A DNA stretch of 64,000 bases from Helicoverpa zea (Eukaryota > Arthropoda > Insecta > Lepidoptera > Noctuidae): contig NC_061471.1 in the NCBI RefSeq assembly GCF_022581195.2, forward strand, positions 11,532,001 through 11,596,000. Reading direction: 5' to 3'. Under the pieces are notes generated by a model. The model ran no database searches, was not told where the DNA came from, and saw only the letters and a program-made list of their open reading frames with translations. Shown in pieces: positions 11,873-20,899 of the stretch. A program made the translations under genes and the position numbers. Position 1 is the stretch's first letter; every line of letters begins with the position of its first letter.

Positions 11873-12825
11873 ATTCAGAGAATGCGTTCCTGACACGTCG
11901 CGATTGAACTGACGACGTAACTTTGCAATGGCGTTGCAGTTACGATAAAAATATTTTTGCTGGTTGTTTACCGTTTTAACAATTGAGGAGCATTAAAACA
12001 ACATTATTATATCAATAATCAATGAATGTTATAATTTTGTGCCAAACTGAGTGTCAAATAACTTGGTAAACAATATTTTTCTAAATCTATACTGCGCTAT
12101 TACAAGGTTATGTCAGCGGTTTATATTTTGTAGTGCTGTGCTAAAAATAACAGGCAAGTATCGTAATCTGTTCTTATACAGTTATAATATAAAATAATAC
12201 GTTTTGATTTTCTTTTTAAGAATTGGAAAATAATGGACTATAAGACTTAATTATAACTTTTATGAAATATAAAAATAAAACTATGACCAAACCGCATTTT
12301 TATACTTAGATTAAAAATGGTAACCCCAAATGGCGTTATGGGCCGCCATTTTGTGACGCTAAAACAGTCGTCCGTTGTCGTTTCGTGCGCATAGACCACG
12401 TTTTTCAAGTGTTTTCGATCTGTTTTTATTTGATTACCCGGCTTTTGTTAGACCGAGATATCAGGATTGATTCTGTTATTGATAATAATATAATTATACA
12501 TGTAGGCGAAGATGATGATGAAGACACCACCTCCTCAAGCAAATCGGAGTCTGATTAATATTCTGTTCGCACATTCAATTCAATGTACTTGTAACAAAGA
12601 ATAAATAAAACAATTTTATTATATGAATATTACCTTTTTTTGGTTTCCACTTAAATAACTAAAATATAAAACAAATGATTCCGCCAATTTAAAACGAAAA
12701 TAATCTTAAAATAATGCGGCGGTTCATTTTGAAGGAACGGTAACGAACTCAGTGTTATGTTGTGCCCATCACTAGTCGTGACTAACTGATAGGTGTCAGG
12801 AACGCATTCTCTGAACGGCCGAAGT
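11873..12825. mobile_element. inner TIR element inserted into the outer element's transposase frame
   Basis: Inverted ends read TTCGGCCATTCAGAGAATGC and GCATTCTCTGAACGGCCGAA (one mismatch); the similarity extends about 10 bp further to GTTCCTGACAC. TA dinucleotides flank both sides. The element keeps a C-terminal transposase remnant on the + strand (about 12460-12558), so it is a deletion derivative rather than an unrelated MITE. The insertion falls a few codons before where the outer transposase fragment would end. Confidence 0.75.
12460..12558 (+). pseudogene. transposase C-terminal remnant, inner element
   Basis: A short in-frame stretch ends in an acidic-serine tail, GEDDDEDTTSSSKSESD, followed by a TAA at 12556-12558. 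Tails of this type are common at the C-terminus of insect Tc1/mariner-type DDE transposases. Nothing of the catalytic core remains. An AATAAA lies 40-45 bp downstream. Assignment rests on the tail and on position within a TIR element. Confidence 0.5.
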
Positions 12826-13084
12826 ATAATGATTCTGTATCGCTACTTGAAAAATCAAATGATGAATTTTCGGATTCGCTACTTTCACCAATGTTAATTA
12901 TAAATTCTGACTCCATGTCAAAATGTCTATAGTATTCTTCTTTTTTCTTTTGTACATGTCGACAAGTATTACCCAACATCCCTTCATCAATTTGACTTAA
13001 ACGTTCATTTATGAGTTTCATTATTTCCGTCTTATTTTGGTCGACATTATGCGAAGCAATATAATTTTTTAAAATTCCCCACAC
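12826..13084 (-). pseudogene. transposase C-terminal fragment, outer element
   Basis: The frame begins near 13084 at VWGILKNYIAS, which resembles the segment just after the conserved NP-E of Tc1/mariner-type DDE transposases. It continues through a helical region containing CRHVQKKKEEYYR and ends in an acidic Ser/Asp tail (SSESENSSFDFSSSDTESL). The open frame runs on into the inner element's terminal repeat to a stop at 12782, so its last residues are foreign. Upstream the frame is closed by stops and the N-terminal domain and catalytic triad are absent. It is a dead fragment. Confidence 0.65.
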
Positions 13085-13921
13085 ATTTTGTTTCCATTAT
13101 TATACTAAATTATAGGTCTTTTACATTCTTAGTCCACACATTTATTTATTGTCCGCGTACCCCGAGCTAGAAAATATGTAAGGAGTATTTAATTCATCTT
13201 AGATATTTCACTTCATTTATTTCTTAGATACTGTCAATGTCAATTTGAAAAGCCGTATGAGAAAATAATGATAAACTGTAAAATGTAATAATAAAAAGCT
13301 TTGAATGTTGTTTCATTTTTTTGAAACGCTACCTGACTCCTTAAAACATTTTCTCCGTGAAGAACTAGACATTTTCGTAAACGACTGTACCCATAACAAA
13401 AAGCGATGAGAACACGTCATGCTCGGACGGCGTCACTGTCACACGAATGAAAGTTGTATATTTACAAGCCGACGAACACATAGGGCCGCGCGCAAATCTG
13501 AGTTGAACTATCTATAACGATGCTTGGTGGTTGTCCGATCTTAGGGCGTTACTAAACAGGCACATTGCCATGCCTTGGCATAGTTTTAGATGTAAGAGAT
13601 GCCCATCTTCCGCAATACTTTTTTATCTTCAACGGTATCAGCCATTGAGATAGGAATATATGGAGGCTCCCGCGCCGTGTTGTTATAGACTAATCTATAG
13701 TTATATAAATATGGGCGAAATATGAAACAAACTATGCAACATAGTTCTGACTCACTCTTTTTAAGCAGATAACTGTATTTGAAAACAGGGACAACAATAT
13801 TTTAGTGGTTGCGTAAAATGGTAATATTTACTTTTGATATCCTCCTGTTTGTAGGTGCGTGCCATGTCCGCCATCTTATGCGCCAGATTTCAGGTAGTTG
13901 TGCTGTCAAATGGGTGTTCTC

Positions 13922-14168
13922 AGTCAAAGTCAAAGCTCTTTAATCCGTGTACATAGGTAGGTTACAAGGTGTTAGTAAGTATAAAAATATTGAGTTTCAC
14001 TATGTCCTGCTCGTAGAGCGTACATATATAATCAGCACCTAAGACTAGGTAATATCTATATACCTACTTACATTAATCTTTATAATATGTTGAGTTGACA
14101 CAAACAAGTCTTACTAAAACTATAATATAAATCTAACTAAACTTATAATACCTCTACAAAATTTTACA
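13922..14168 (-). mobile_element. retroposon insertion in duplication copy 1
   Basis: This segment is absent from copy 2, where the flanks join near 16930. On the minus strand its right-hand end is a TTGACTTTGACTGAG simple-repeat tail, as left by SINE or LINE insertion. No head region is recognised. Confidence 0.5.
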
Positions 14169-14240
14169 GTGATTTATAATTGCGTTTTTATAGAAAACCA
14201 CTTGAGTTTACCTTTAAGACTTTATTATTTCAATAGTGAA

Positions 14241-14309
14241 ATGCCTGTGTTGTAGCGTAAAGTGTGGTACCAGGAAGTACCAAAATCAAGCTGGATTGTC
14301 TTTACACAG
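14241..14309 (+). pseudogene. THAP exon 1 relic
   Basis: It is colinear with the intact exon at 17018-17088, ending at the same donor (TTTACACAG before GTTAGG). It is 69 nt instead of 71: two bases are missing after the ATG-CCT codons, so the frame breaks at once and meets TAG. The matching exon 2 is missing from this copy. It is therefore a duplication-born pseudogene. Confidence 0.85.
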
Positions 14310-14664
14310 GTTAGGAACCTATTTTTGCTAGAAACTACATAAAATAATTCACATTGGATAAGAATTTGTTACGGGAACATGAATTGATGGTGAAAGTATT
14401 TATATTTTGGTTTATTTCTGTATAAAAAGCTATATTTAGAAATAAATGTTGTTTACAATAACATGTAATTTTGGCATAGTGCTGTACAGTTGACATAACA
14501 GTATCGATATAATATCCACTTAATAAATCTGCTTTTAAAAATTTTTACAACAGAAGTTACTGTTAGACACTGAGCCCTCAGAGTTCTGTATTATTTTGAA
14601 TAAAACATCTTTATTTTGTTCTTTAGTTAAATACTAGCTTTTCCTCGCGGTTTTACTTGCGTTC

Positions 14665-15115
14665 CGAATATATGTGTTTATTTTTAGGGAATAGTGTGTG
14701 TTTTTATATATGTATATGTCGGAGACGGTCAATAGTACGGACACTAAACGAGACGCAAGCGCTCCCTCTGGTGGCGTTTCCGGTGAAACAGCATTTTGGC
14801 GCGCTTGGCAGAGTCGTGGTGGTCAGCGTGGCGTCCGCGGAGCTCAGTCTTCATTGTGTGTTCGTGGAGTCTTTGTTGAGTCGTCATGAAACTGCCTTTC
14901 GTTACGTGTAGTGTACCTAGTGTTAATGTAAAGTGTCTTGTGATTTTTGTATTGTAATGGTTCTACTAACCTAACAGACAGACATGTGTTGCGGGGGAGT
15001 TTGTTCCGCCACTTCTTCTCTCCAGCCAAAACACATAGGAAGTGGTGAAGGGCGGGCATTTTGGGGGCTCTTTTGTTCTGGCTAAGTAATTTGAATAAAC
15101 GTTTTTGAGTTTAGA
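14665..15115 (+). mobile_element. retroelement end or solo LTR candidate
   Basis: This segment occurs in copy 1 but not copy 2. It ends in TTTGAATAAACGTTTTTGAG, a polyadenylation-like end, and contains a hairpin (GCCACTTC...GGAAGTGG) near 15008-15045. No coding domain is visible and no clear duplication of the target was found, so solo LTR versus LINE end is unresolved. Confidence 0.4.
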
Positions 15116-15134
15116 GTTCTTTTAGAGTTATCTC

Positions 15135-15300
15135 GAAACGATTGTAATTAATTGTATTTTTTTTTAAAGAGAGTATCTATGGCGTTTCTTGCGGATTCTT
15201 CTTCATATGACCGAATCTTTGGCACTCTGCAACTAGTCTGACGTTTCGAAAGAACTTTCATAGGGCTATTTGAAATAATAAATAATGGGAAATTATAAGT
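15135..15300 (+). mobile_element. LINE-type 3' tail, copy 1
   Basis: TATGGCGTTTCTTGCGGATT, CCGAATCTTTGGCA, CTAGTCTGACGTTTCGAAAG and TGAAATAATAAATAAT follow each other, a tail that resembles common lepidopteran LINE 3' ends. The same block at 17990-18100 supplies part of the predicted last THAP exon. Confidence 0.5.
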
Positions 15301-15561
15301 CTAGCCTCAAAATTATTTATTAGACACATGATTAAACTTCTAATTTTATAATTAAGCAACGGGGAAATGACATAACCTCTAATAAACTAATTCGCCTTTT
15401 TTTACAAAGTCAACTAAATATTCGATAGAAAGCTTCAAGTAAAGGTCATCAATTATTGTGAGTTGTCCTTCTTATTTATACATTGTCATCTAATTTACTA
15501 ACTCGGCCTCGTTTTTAGCATATTGCTATTTCTAACCTTCAATTAAAAAACATTGTATTAA

Positions 15562-16085
15562 AAATTGAAATTAGTGACGAAAACGAATCGCTGCAAAACT
15601 GACTCCAAGTAGTCTTGTCTGCCCTACTCCTAAAGTGCAATTCAAAACCGCGTAGGCGCGGAGGGGCGAGGATGAATGCGAGCTGAGGCGCAGGTAGTTT
15701 CAGCGCTGGTGAGCGTGAAAACCATCTGCGACGATAAGCTCGCATGGGACCGCTGGAGCCCCGGAGCGCCGGAGCCGTGACAGAAGCCATGCTTGCTGCA
15801 TGTTGCTTGCTTACATTTTAAACGTATTGAGTTAAAAAATTAGAAGCTAAATAAATATAATTATGATGTCATTTAATAGTATTTTAGAAGTTTACTGTTA
15901 GAATGCATGCTACAAATTTAGATCCTAAAAAATAACTATCATGCTGAGTTGTATTTAGAGTGGTTTACTTAGAAGATAGCTAGTAGCTAAGATAGTATTA
16001 TTTAGATGCTCGTTAATTGTGGCTGACTTAGTAATTTAGAAGGCAACATACATTTTTGGGGGCGAATAATGATATTAAAAAAGCC
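15562..16085 (+). repeat. ~520-bp interspersed repeat, copy 1
   Basis: It matches 44752-45485 almost end to end (GTGACGAAAACG, AAAACCATCTGCGACGATAA, GTTGCTTGCTTACATTTTAA, GATGCTCGTTAATTGTGGCT). The repeat is inserted in duplication copy 1 only. The open frame on its minus strand is composition-driven. Confidence 0.8.
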
Positions 16086-16559
16086 TCTTTAATTAGCACA
16101 AATTAATAATTACTTTGACTTTGTGATTTAAAAAAAAAAGGTATCACCCTACTGAAATGACTCCTCCCAGTTGGTTGATTTTATGTATAGTATCATTTAT
16201 TTATTTAGAACATATAATTTACATTTTTAAATATTAAATATAAAAATAAAAAAACATTTAAAAATATAAAAAAATGATTTTATGTTATTGTTATCAGTGA
16301 AATTAATGTGATAGTTAGTTCTATGACGAACAAATTAATTATATTTGTTTTTTATGCACCCAGTAAGACTTATTAAGATCGATATTTGTTGAATCCGGTA
16401 GCGGTACCCTAGCAATGGCAGCCATTTTATGCGCCACTGCAGATTGTAGGTATGCACGTTTTATTTGTAGGTATTTCCAGTCCATATAGTTTATAAGTCA
16501 ATGGTATCAGCACAGGCCATAGACATAGTATAGTTAAGCCATAGACGTATTATTAATAT

Positions 16560-16675
16560 TACACACTGACCTCTATATTTACCAATGGACCGTCTGTTCC
16601 GTACGTTTGACAGCATTTTTTTTTGTGCCCATTTGAAGCGCCAATATCGTCTAAGCGAGTGTCCACCATCGAGCT
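16560..16675 (-). repeat. inverted-repeat arm left of the THAP gene
   Basis: Read on the minus strand it matches 18507-18620 (+): GGACACTCGCT, GGCGC, GGGCACAAAA, GGTAAATATAGAGGTCAGTG. Together the two arms bracket THAP copy 2 in inverted orientation, with substantial divergence. Confidence 0.6.
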
Positions 16676-17017
16676 TAGAATTATAAGGAGACGCCGTGTT
16701 GTTATTGACGTATCTATAGTTATATAAATATGGGCGAAATATGAAACAAACTATGCAACATAGTTCTCTCTCACTCTTTCTAAGCAGATAATTATATTTG
16801 AAAACAGGGACAACAATATTTTTGTGGTTGCGTGAAATGGTGACATTTATTTTTGATATCCTCCTGTTTGTAGGTGCGTGCCATATCTGGTACATATGTC
16901 ATGGTAGTTGTGCTGTCAAATAGGTGCTCTTCGTGACTTATTTTTGCTATTTTATAGAAAATCACTCGTGTTTACTTTTAAGACTTTACTATTTCAATAG
17001 TGAATTTATCAACGAGT

Positions 17018-18063
17018 ATGCCTACGTGTTGTATCGTGAAGTGTGGTGCAAGTAAGCACAAAAATCAAGCTGGATTGTCTTTACACAGGTTAGTAACCAG
17101 TTTTTGCTAGATTCTACATAAACTAATTCACATTGAATAAAAAATATGTTACGGAAACATGAATTGATGGTGAAAGTACTAATATTTAAGTTTATTTCTG
17201 TATAAAAAGCTATATTTAGAAATAAATGTTGTTTACAATAACATATCATATTGGCATAGTGCTGTACAGTTGTCATAACTGTATCGATATAATATCCACT
17301 TTTATAATTCAGCTTTTACTAATTTTAACAACAGAAGTTACTGTTCCTAAGACACTGAGCCCTCAGAGTTGTGTATTATGTTGAATAGAACATCTCTATT
17401 TTGTTATTTACTTAAGTACTATCTTTTCATCGCGGTATTACTCGCGTTCCGATGGATCTAATTCCGTACCCGAACAGTAATAGCCTATGCCCACCGGGTA
17501 AAGTGTAGCTTTCAAATCGGTCAACTTGTTCCGGAGCCTATGCAATCCAAACAAATAATCAAAGTATAGATAAGTTCAAGTTTTGATGTTCTTTAATTAA
17601 AAAAACATTTTTTGCAGGTTTCCTATACGAAATGATTTAAGGACAAAATGGTTAGAAGCTATTGGTGAGGAAAATATTAATCCCAGACATAAATATTGGT
17701 TTGTCTGTTCGCTTCACTTTGAAGATAGTTGTTTTAATAGAACACTGGATATCTTAAGATTACGTGACAACTCTGTTCCCACATTATTTTTGGTAAGTCT
17801 TAAGATAGTTTTTTTTTTTTTTTTTTGTTAGACAAATCCTATGTAATTACATTATTAGTACAGTATATCTCTCCGTTCAATCGTTATTAAAGGAATATTC
17901 TTTTTTTCAGACACCCAAAGAAGGCCCCCAGGAGTCGTTGAATAGCTTGAAAACGATTGTAAATTATTGTATTTTTTTTAAGACAGTATCTACTTATGGC
18001 GTTTCTTGCGGATTCTTCTTCATAAGACCGAATCTTTGGCACCCTGCAACTAGTCTGACGTGA
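17018..18063 (+). CDS. THAP domain-containing protein, three predicted exons
   Basis: Predicted exons are 17018-17088, 17618-17792 and 17911-18063, giving 132 residues; all introns obey GT-AG and the phases agree. Exons 1 and 2 encode an essentially complete THAP zinc finger. Visible are the N-terminal MPTCCIVKC, the Pro of RFPIR, the Trp of TKWLEAI, the C-x2-H in VCSLHF, and the closing SVPTLF. THAP fingers bind DNA and occur in transcription regulators and in P-element-type transposases. The last ~50 residues come from an exon containing a LINE-like tail and have no recognisable domain, so the C-terminus may be wrong or exonised repeat. The upstream locus copy is a pseudogene. No P-element catalytic domain was seen. 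Confidence 0.65.
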
Positions 18064-18506
18064 AAGAACTTTCATAGGGCTATTTGAAATAATAAATAAT
18101 TACTTTGCCTGTTTTTTTTTTTTTTCAAAGGTGAAGAAATGACTCCTCCCATTTGGTTGATGTTGTTGAGGTTATTAGTATCAGTGAAGTTAATGTGATA
18201 GTTAGTTCTATGACGAAGAAATTATTTATACTAGGTTATTTATATGCACCCAGTAAGACTCGTACGTACTTCTAACTAGAATACAATATCGATATTTGTT
18301 GAATCCGGTAGTGGTACAACCCTAGTAATGGCAGCCATTTTATAAAGTTACTACTGCAGACTGTAGGTGTGCAGGTTTTTTTCGTGACATTTCCTGTCCC
18401 TATAGTTATATGTCAATGGTGTCCACAGAACTAATTTTGACGTATAATTTCAAATGGCTGTGAGAGAAGTGTTTGTTCATTGTTTCACTGTAAAATAATT
18501 TTAGTA

Positions 18507-18620
18507 CCACGGACACTCGCTACGTCTAACAGCGCCAAAATGGCGATTATCAAACGGGCACAAAAGCACGTTGACAGCAGCTGGTCCAGTGGTAAATATA
18601 GAGGTCAGTGATATTACATC
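18507..18620 (+). repeat. inverted-repeat arm right of the THAP gene
   Basis: This is the partner of 16560-16675. It could be the terminal repeat of a decayed transposon containing the THAP exons, or a chance pair of interspersed repeats. Confidence 0.55.
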
Positions 18621-18907
18621 TATGAGTAAGGCACAATGACCTTATATTTTTTGTCTTACAACATTTTCGCTGGCTAGTGCTCGGCTGATGTTGTCACTGT
18701 TTGACACATGATAGTTATGACATCAGTCAGTGAAACTTAAATTCAATTCTAACCTCACAATTTTAAGTGCAGGTCTAAATAAAAAACAATTTTAATTTAG
18801 TAAATCAAAGTGTTTTTATTTATATTCAGACAGAGAATTCTGATTTATATAAGCACGCTCGATATTTTCTATTGATCACTCATAATTTCTTCATAGTAGG
18901 TATTTTG

Positions 18908-19265
18908 ATGAGCGCACAATATTTTTACTTGGAGATCTCGTGAGTAACAAAAGTGCAACATTGCGTAATATATAATCCGAACTGAGGGAACATTAGAAAT
19001 GAGGGATGTTATATCGGCGTTCAGGTGCGGTGAAGAGCTGAGCCGGTTATCGGTGCGCAGCGGCGTCGAGGAAGCTGTCAAGAGTGTGTTCGGCGAGTGT
19101 GGCGCCGCCAGCCTGCGCGTGGACGTGCTGAGCGCCGCCGCCGGGGTCGCGCTGCTCCGCGTGCCCGCCGCCCAGCTACGCCGCGTGCGCGCCGCGCTGC
19201 TGCTGCACGCGCGTCCGCGCTTCTCGTCCGTCTGTGCCGCGCCCGCGCTCCTCGCGCTGCTCTGA
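18908..19265 (+). CDS. Rpp14: RPP14/POP5-family subunit of RNase P/MRP
   Basis: I predict exon 1 at 18908-18939, an 85-bp intron (18940-19024, GTGAGT...TTCAG) and exon 2 at 19025-19265, giving 90 residues. RNase P and MRP process pre-tRNA 5' ends and rRNA; this subunit is a small RNA-binding scaffold protein. The exon-2 protein follows the RPP14 pattern: a CG-x2-L start to a helix, EEAVKSVFGECG, a hydrophobic strand-rich middle (VDVLSAAAGVALLRV), and an ending FSSVCAAPALLALL. Family members are usually somewhat longer (human about 124 residues). Without the intron, an ATG at 18999 gives an 88-residue alternative. It is GC-rich against AT-rich flanks and lies 128 bp upstream of the MIA40 ATG. 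POP5 is the main alternative name. Confidence 0.65.
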
Positions 19266-19341
19266 CCACTCAAGTCACGGCATTGTTTTCTTGAATACCA
19301 ATACTAGTATACCACTGTAAATTTCAACATGTCTTTTACTA

Positions 19342-19347
19342 AATAAA
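19342..19347 (+). terminator. polyadenylation signal AATAAA after RPP14
   Basis: An AATAAA hexamer sits about 77 bp past the RPP14-like stop and 47 bp before the MIA40 ATG. If used, RPP14 ends its own transcript inside the tiny intergenic gap. Confidence 0.45.
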
Positions 19348-19393
19348 TTCTAATAATGATTTTATATAAAATATTGATTATTTTCGTAGGGCA

Positions 19394-20600
19394 ATGGCGA
19401 CTCGGTCGGTGCTGTCCTCCGGGCTGGACGGTAAGGATGTGGTGATCGTGGCGACGCGTGAGGAACTGGCGACGCCCAGCAAGGTGAGCCTGCCGGAGCC
19501 GGAGCCCGCGCCGGGTCTCATTCTGCCAGACGGCTCCATCAACTGGGGCTGCCCCTGCCTGGGCGGCATGGCCACTGGGCCCTGCGGCACACAGTTCAGG
19601 GAAGCATTCTCCTGCTTCCACTACAGGTTGGTCCCCCTATGTAATTGTGATGGTTTGAAGCATGCAAAAAGTTGTGGTGGCCTAGTGGGTAAAGAACCAA
19701 CCTCTTAAGTATGAGGGGCATGGGTTGGTTTCAGGGAAGTACCAATGCAACTTGTCTAAGTTTGTAAGTACTTTATAAGTATATCTTAGGCCTCAATGAC
19801 TGTGTTTCGGATAGCATGTTGTACTGTAGGTCCTGGCTATCATTGAACATCCTTGGCAGTCGTTACGGGTATTCAGAAGCCAGTAAGTCTGACAGCTGCA
19901 GTCTAACCAAGGGGTATTGGTTAGACTGGTGTCATTGTTAAGAGTTTTGGTATTTTTGTGTAAACCATTCTACTGATTAGATATTGTACCCACTATATTT
20001 TTCTTTAGAAATAATAGTGATGACACGTGGATAGCGTATTATGTATTTCACTGCCTCCTTGGTCTAGTGGTTGCAAGTGCGGCTACTGTGCTCGAGGTCT
20101 CGGGTTCGATTCCGAAATTGCTTTGTGGGTTTTTTTAAACTTTCACAAAACAGCCCGTAGTCTGGAAGTTGGTGATTGATTCATCCGTGCATCGGAGAGC
20201 ACGTAAATGTCGGTCCTGCCTGATCTCTTTCCGGTCGTGTCGGATTGCTGTCCGATCGGGTCATGTGAGTGATGGAATAGGGGGTGCACTTATGAATGCG
20301 CAAATGTTTGTGTACTATAATATGTCCTGCGAAGCTGGCTGATCGCCTTAAAATGTGACGCCATTATATGTATGGAATGGTTATGTGCGTTGCAGTGACG
20401 CGGATCCCAAGGGCAGCGACTGCTACGAGAAATTTAGCGTGATGCAGGAGTGCATGTCGCACTACCCCGAGCTGTACGGCAAAGACGAGGACGACGAGCT
20501 CGCCGCCGCCATCGACTCCGCCGCCGACGCCGACAAGCCCGAGCCCGCCGCCGAGCGAGCCGCCCCCGCCGCCGCCGCGCCCGCCGGGGACGCGCGCTAG
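19394..20600 (+). CDS. Chchd4: CHCHD4/MIA40, mitochondrial intermembrane-space import oxidoreductase
   Basis: Two exons, 19394-19626 and 20396-20600, joined across a GT-AG intron (19627-20395), encode 145 residues. MIA40 oxidises incoming CX3C and CX9C proteins in the intermembrane space and is re-oxidised by Erv1/ALR. Diagnostic residues are all present: the redox CPC in NWGCPCLGGM, then CGTQFREAFSC and CYEKFSVMQEC, the two CX9C halves of the CHCH fold. GKDVVIVATREELATPS matches the N-terminal region of animal MIA40. The intron splits the two CX9C halves. The C-terminus is an unusual acidic then Ala/Pro-rich tail. A good acceptor (TATTTTCGTAG) lies 4 nt before this ATG, so an upstream exon and a different start are possible. 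Confidence 0.92.
19671..19920 (+). mobile_element. SINE (HaSE-like) in the MIA40 intron, 3' module missing
   Basis: It carries the head GTTGTGGTGGCCTAGTGGGT and the body up to AACCAAGGGGTATTGG. The B box is decayed (GGGTTGGTTTC), so pol III activity is doubtful. Confidence 0.8.
20049..20345 (+). mobile_element. second tRNA-derived SINE family in the MIA40 intron
   Basis: A tRNA-like head contains TGGTCTAGTGGTTGC (A box) and GGGTTCGATTCC (B box). It is followed by a body with CATCCGTGCATCGGAGAGCACG. The body is unrelated to the HaSE-like family. A true tRNA gene is ruled out because no acceptor stem closes the head. Confidence 0.7.
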
Positions 20601-20752
20601 CCGCCTCCTGGCTTTGTTCTACTGCAAACGGACACACGATTAGTGAATGTGTTTGTCGCTTATTTAGTTGGTGTGGTAGTCTGGTCAAAATAGTCATAAC
20701 AAAAATTCCTGGAAAGCCAAATTTTGGTAGAGAGCTTGAGTTTACCATTATA

Positions 20753-20758
20753 AATAAA
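20753..20758 (+). terminator. polyadenylation signal AATAAA after MIA40
   Basis: An AATAAA about 150 bp past the MIA40 stop is followed by an A-rich stretch, a plausible 3' end for the transcript. Confidence 0.5.
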
Positions 20759-20899
20759 ATATTTAAAAAATACCCATCGATCCCATGTGTACGTCAAAAG
20801 TACTCGAGGTCAAAAGTCAAAAGGACCATGAGTCAAATTGGGCTCATTGTCCAACAGAGTTATAGCATATGCCGTTGTGAAGGTTTTTGTTTGTACTAA

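Larger units (their letters stand above)
11696..13511. mobile_element. outer Tc1/mariner-superfamily element, interrupted and decayed
   Basis: Terminal inverted repeats of about 33 bp match: AGTTCAACTCAG then TGCGCGCGGCCCTATGTGT at 11698-11731, and its inverse at 13478-13511. The flanks are TA-rich, as expected for this superfamily. The interior carries a transposase C-terminal fragment on the minus strand (12826-13084), cut by the inner element at 11873-12825. Exact ends are uncertain by 1-2 bp. Confidence 0.7.
13675..16510 (+). repeat. tandem segmental duplication, copy 1 (THAP locus, decayed)
   Basis: Blocks align in order with 16690-18440. 13678-13920 matches 16692-16930 (GTTATATAAATATGGGCGAA, GTGCGTGCCAT). 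14185-14664 matches 16945-17450 and includes THAP exon 1. 15130-15300 matches 17940-18105. 16086-16510 matches 18110-18430 (GATATTTGTTGAATCCGGTA). Copy 1 is longer because of three later insertions (13922-14168, 14665-15115, 15562-16085), and it lacks the THAP exon 2 counterpart. Confidence 0.8.

Noticed and set aside
15539..15790. Minus-strand frame in the 520-bp repeat (also 44865-45200)
   Set aside because: The two repeat copies do not conserve one frame; the reading is a composition effect.
19078..19294. Arginine- and alanine-rich open frames overlapping RPP14 on both strands
   Set aside because: They are GC-driven shadows of the RPP14 exon: low complexity, no family pattern, and not spliceable into anything.
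20060..20125. Possible tRNA gene in the MIA40 intron
   Set aside because: A and B boxes are present, but no acceptor stem or anticodon stem closes. It is the head of a SINE.
20434..20899. Arg-rich open frames over MIA40 exon 2 on both strands
   Set aside because: They are other-frame readings of the Ala/Pro-rich tail; the CX9C frame is clearly the real one.
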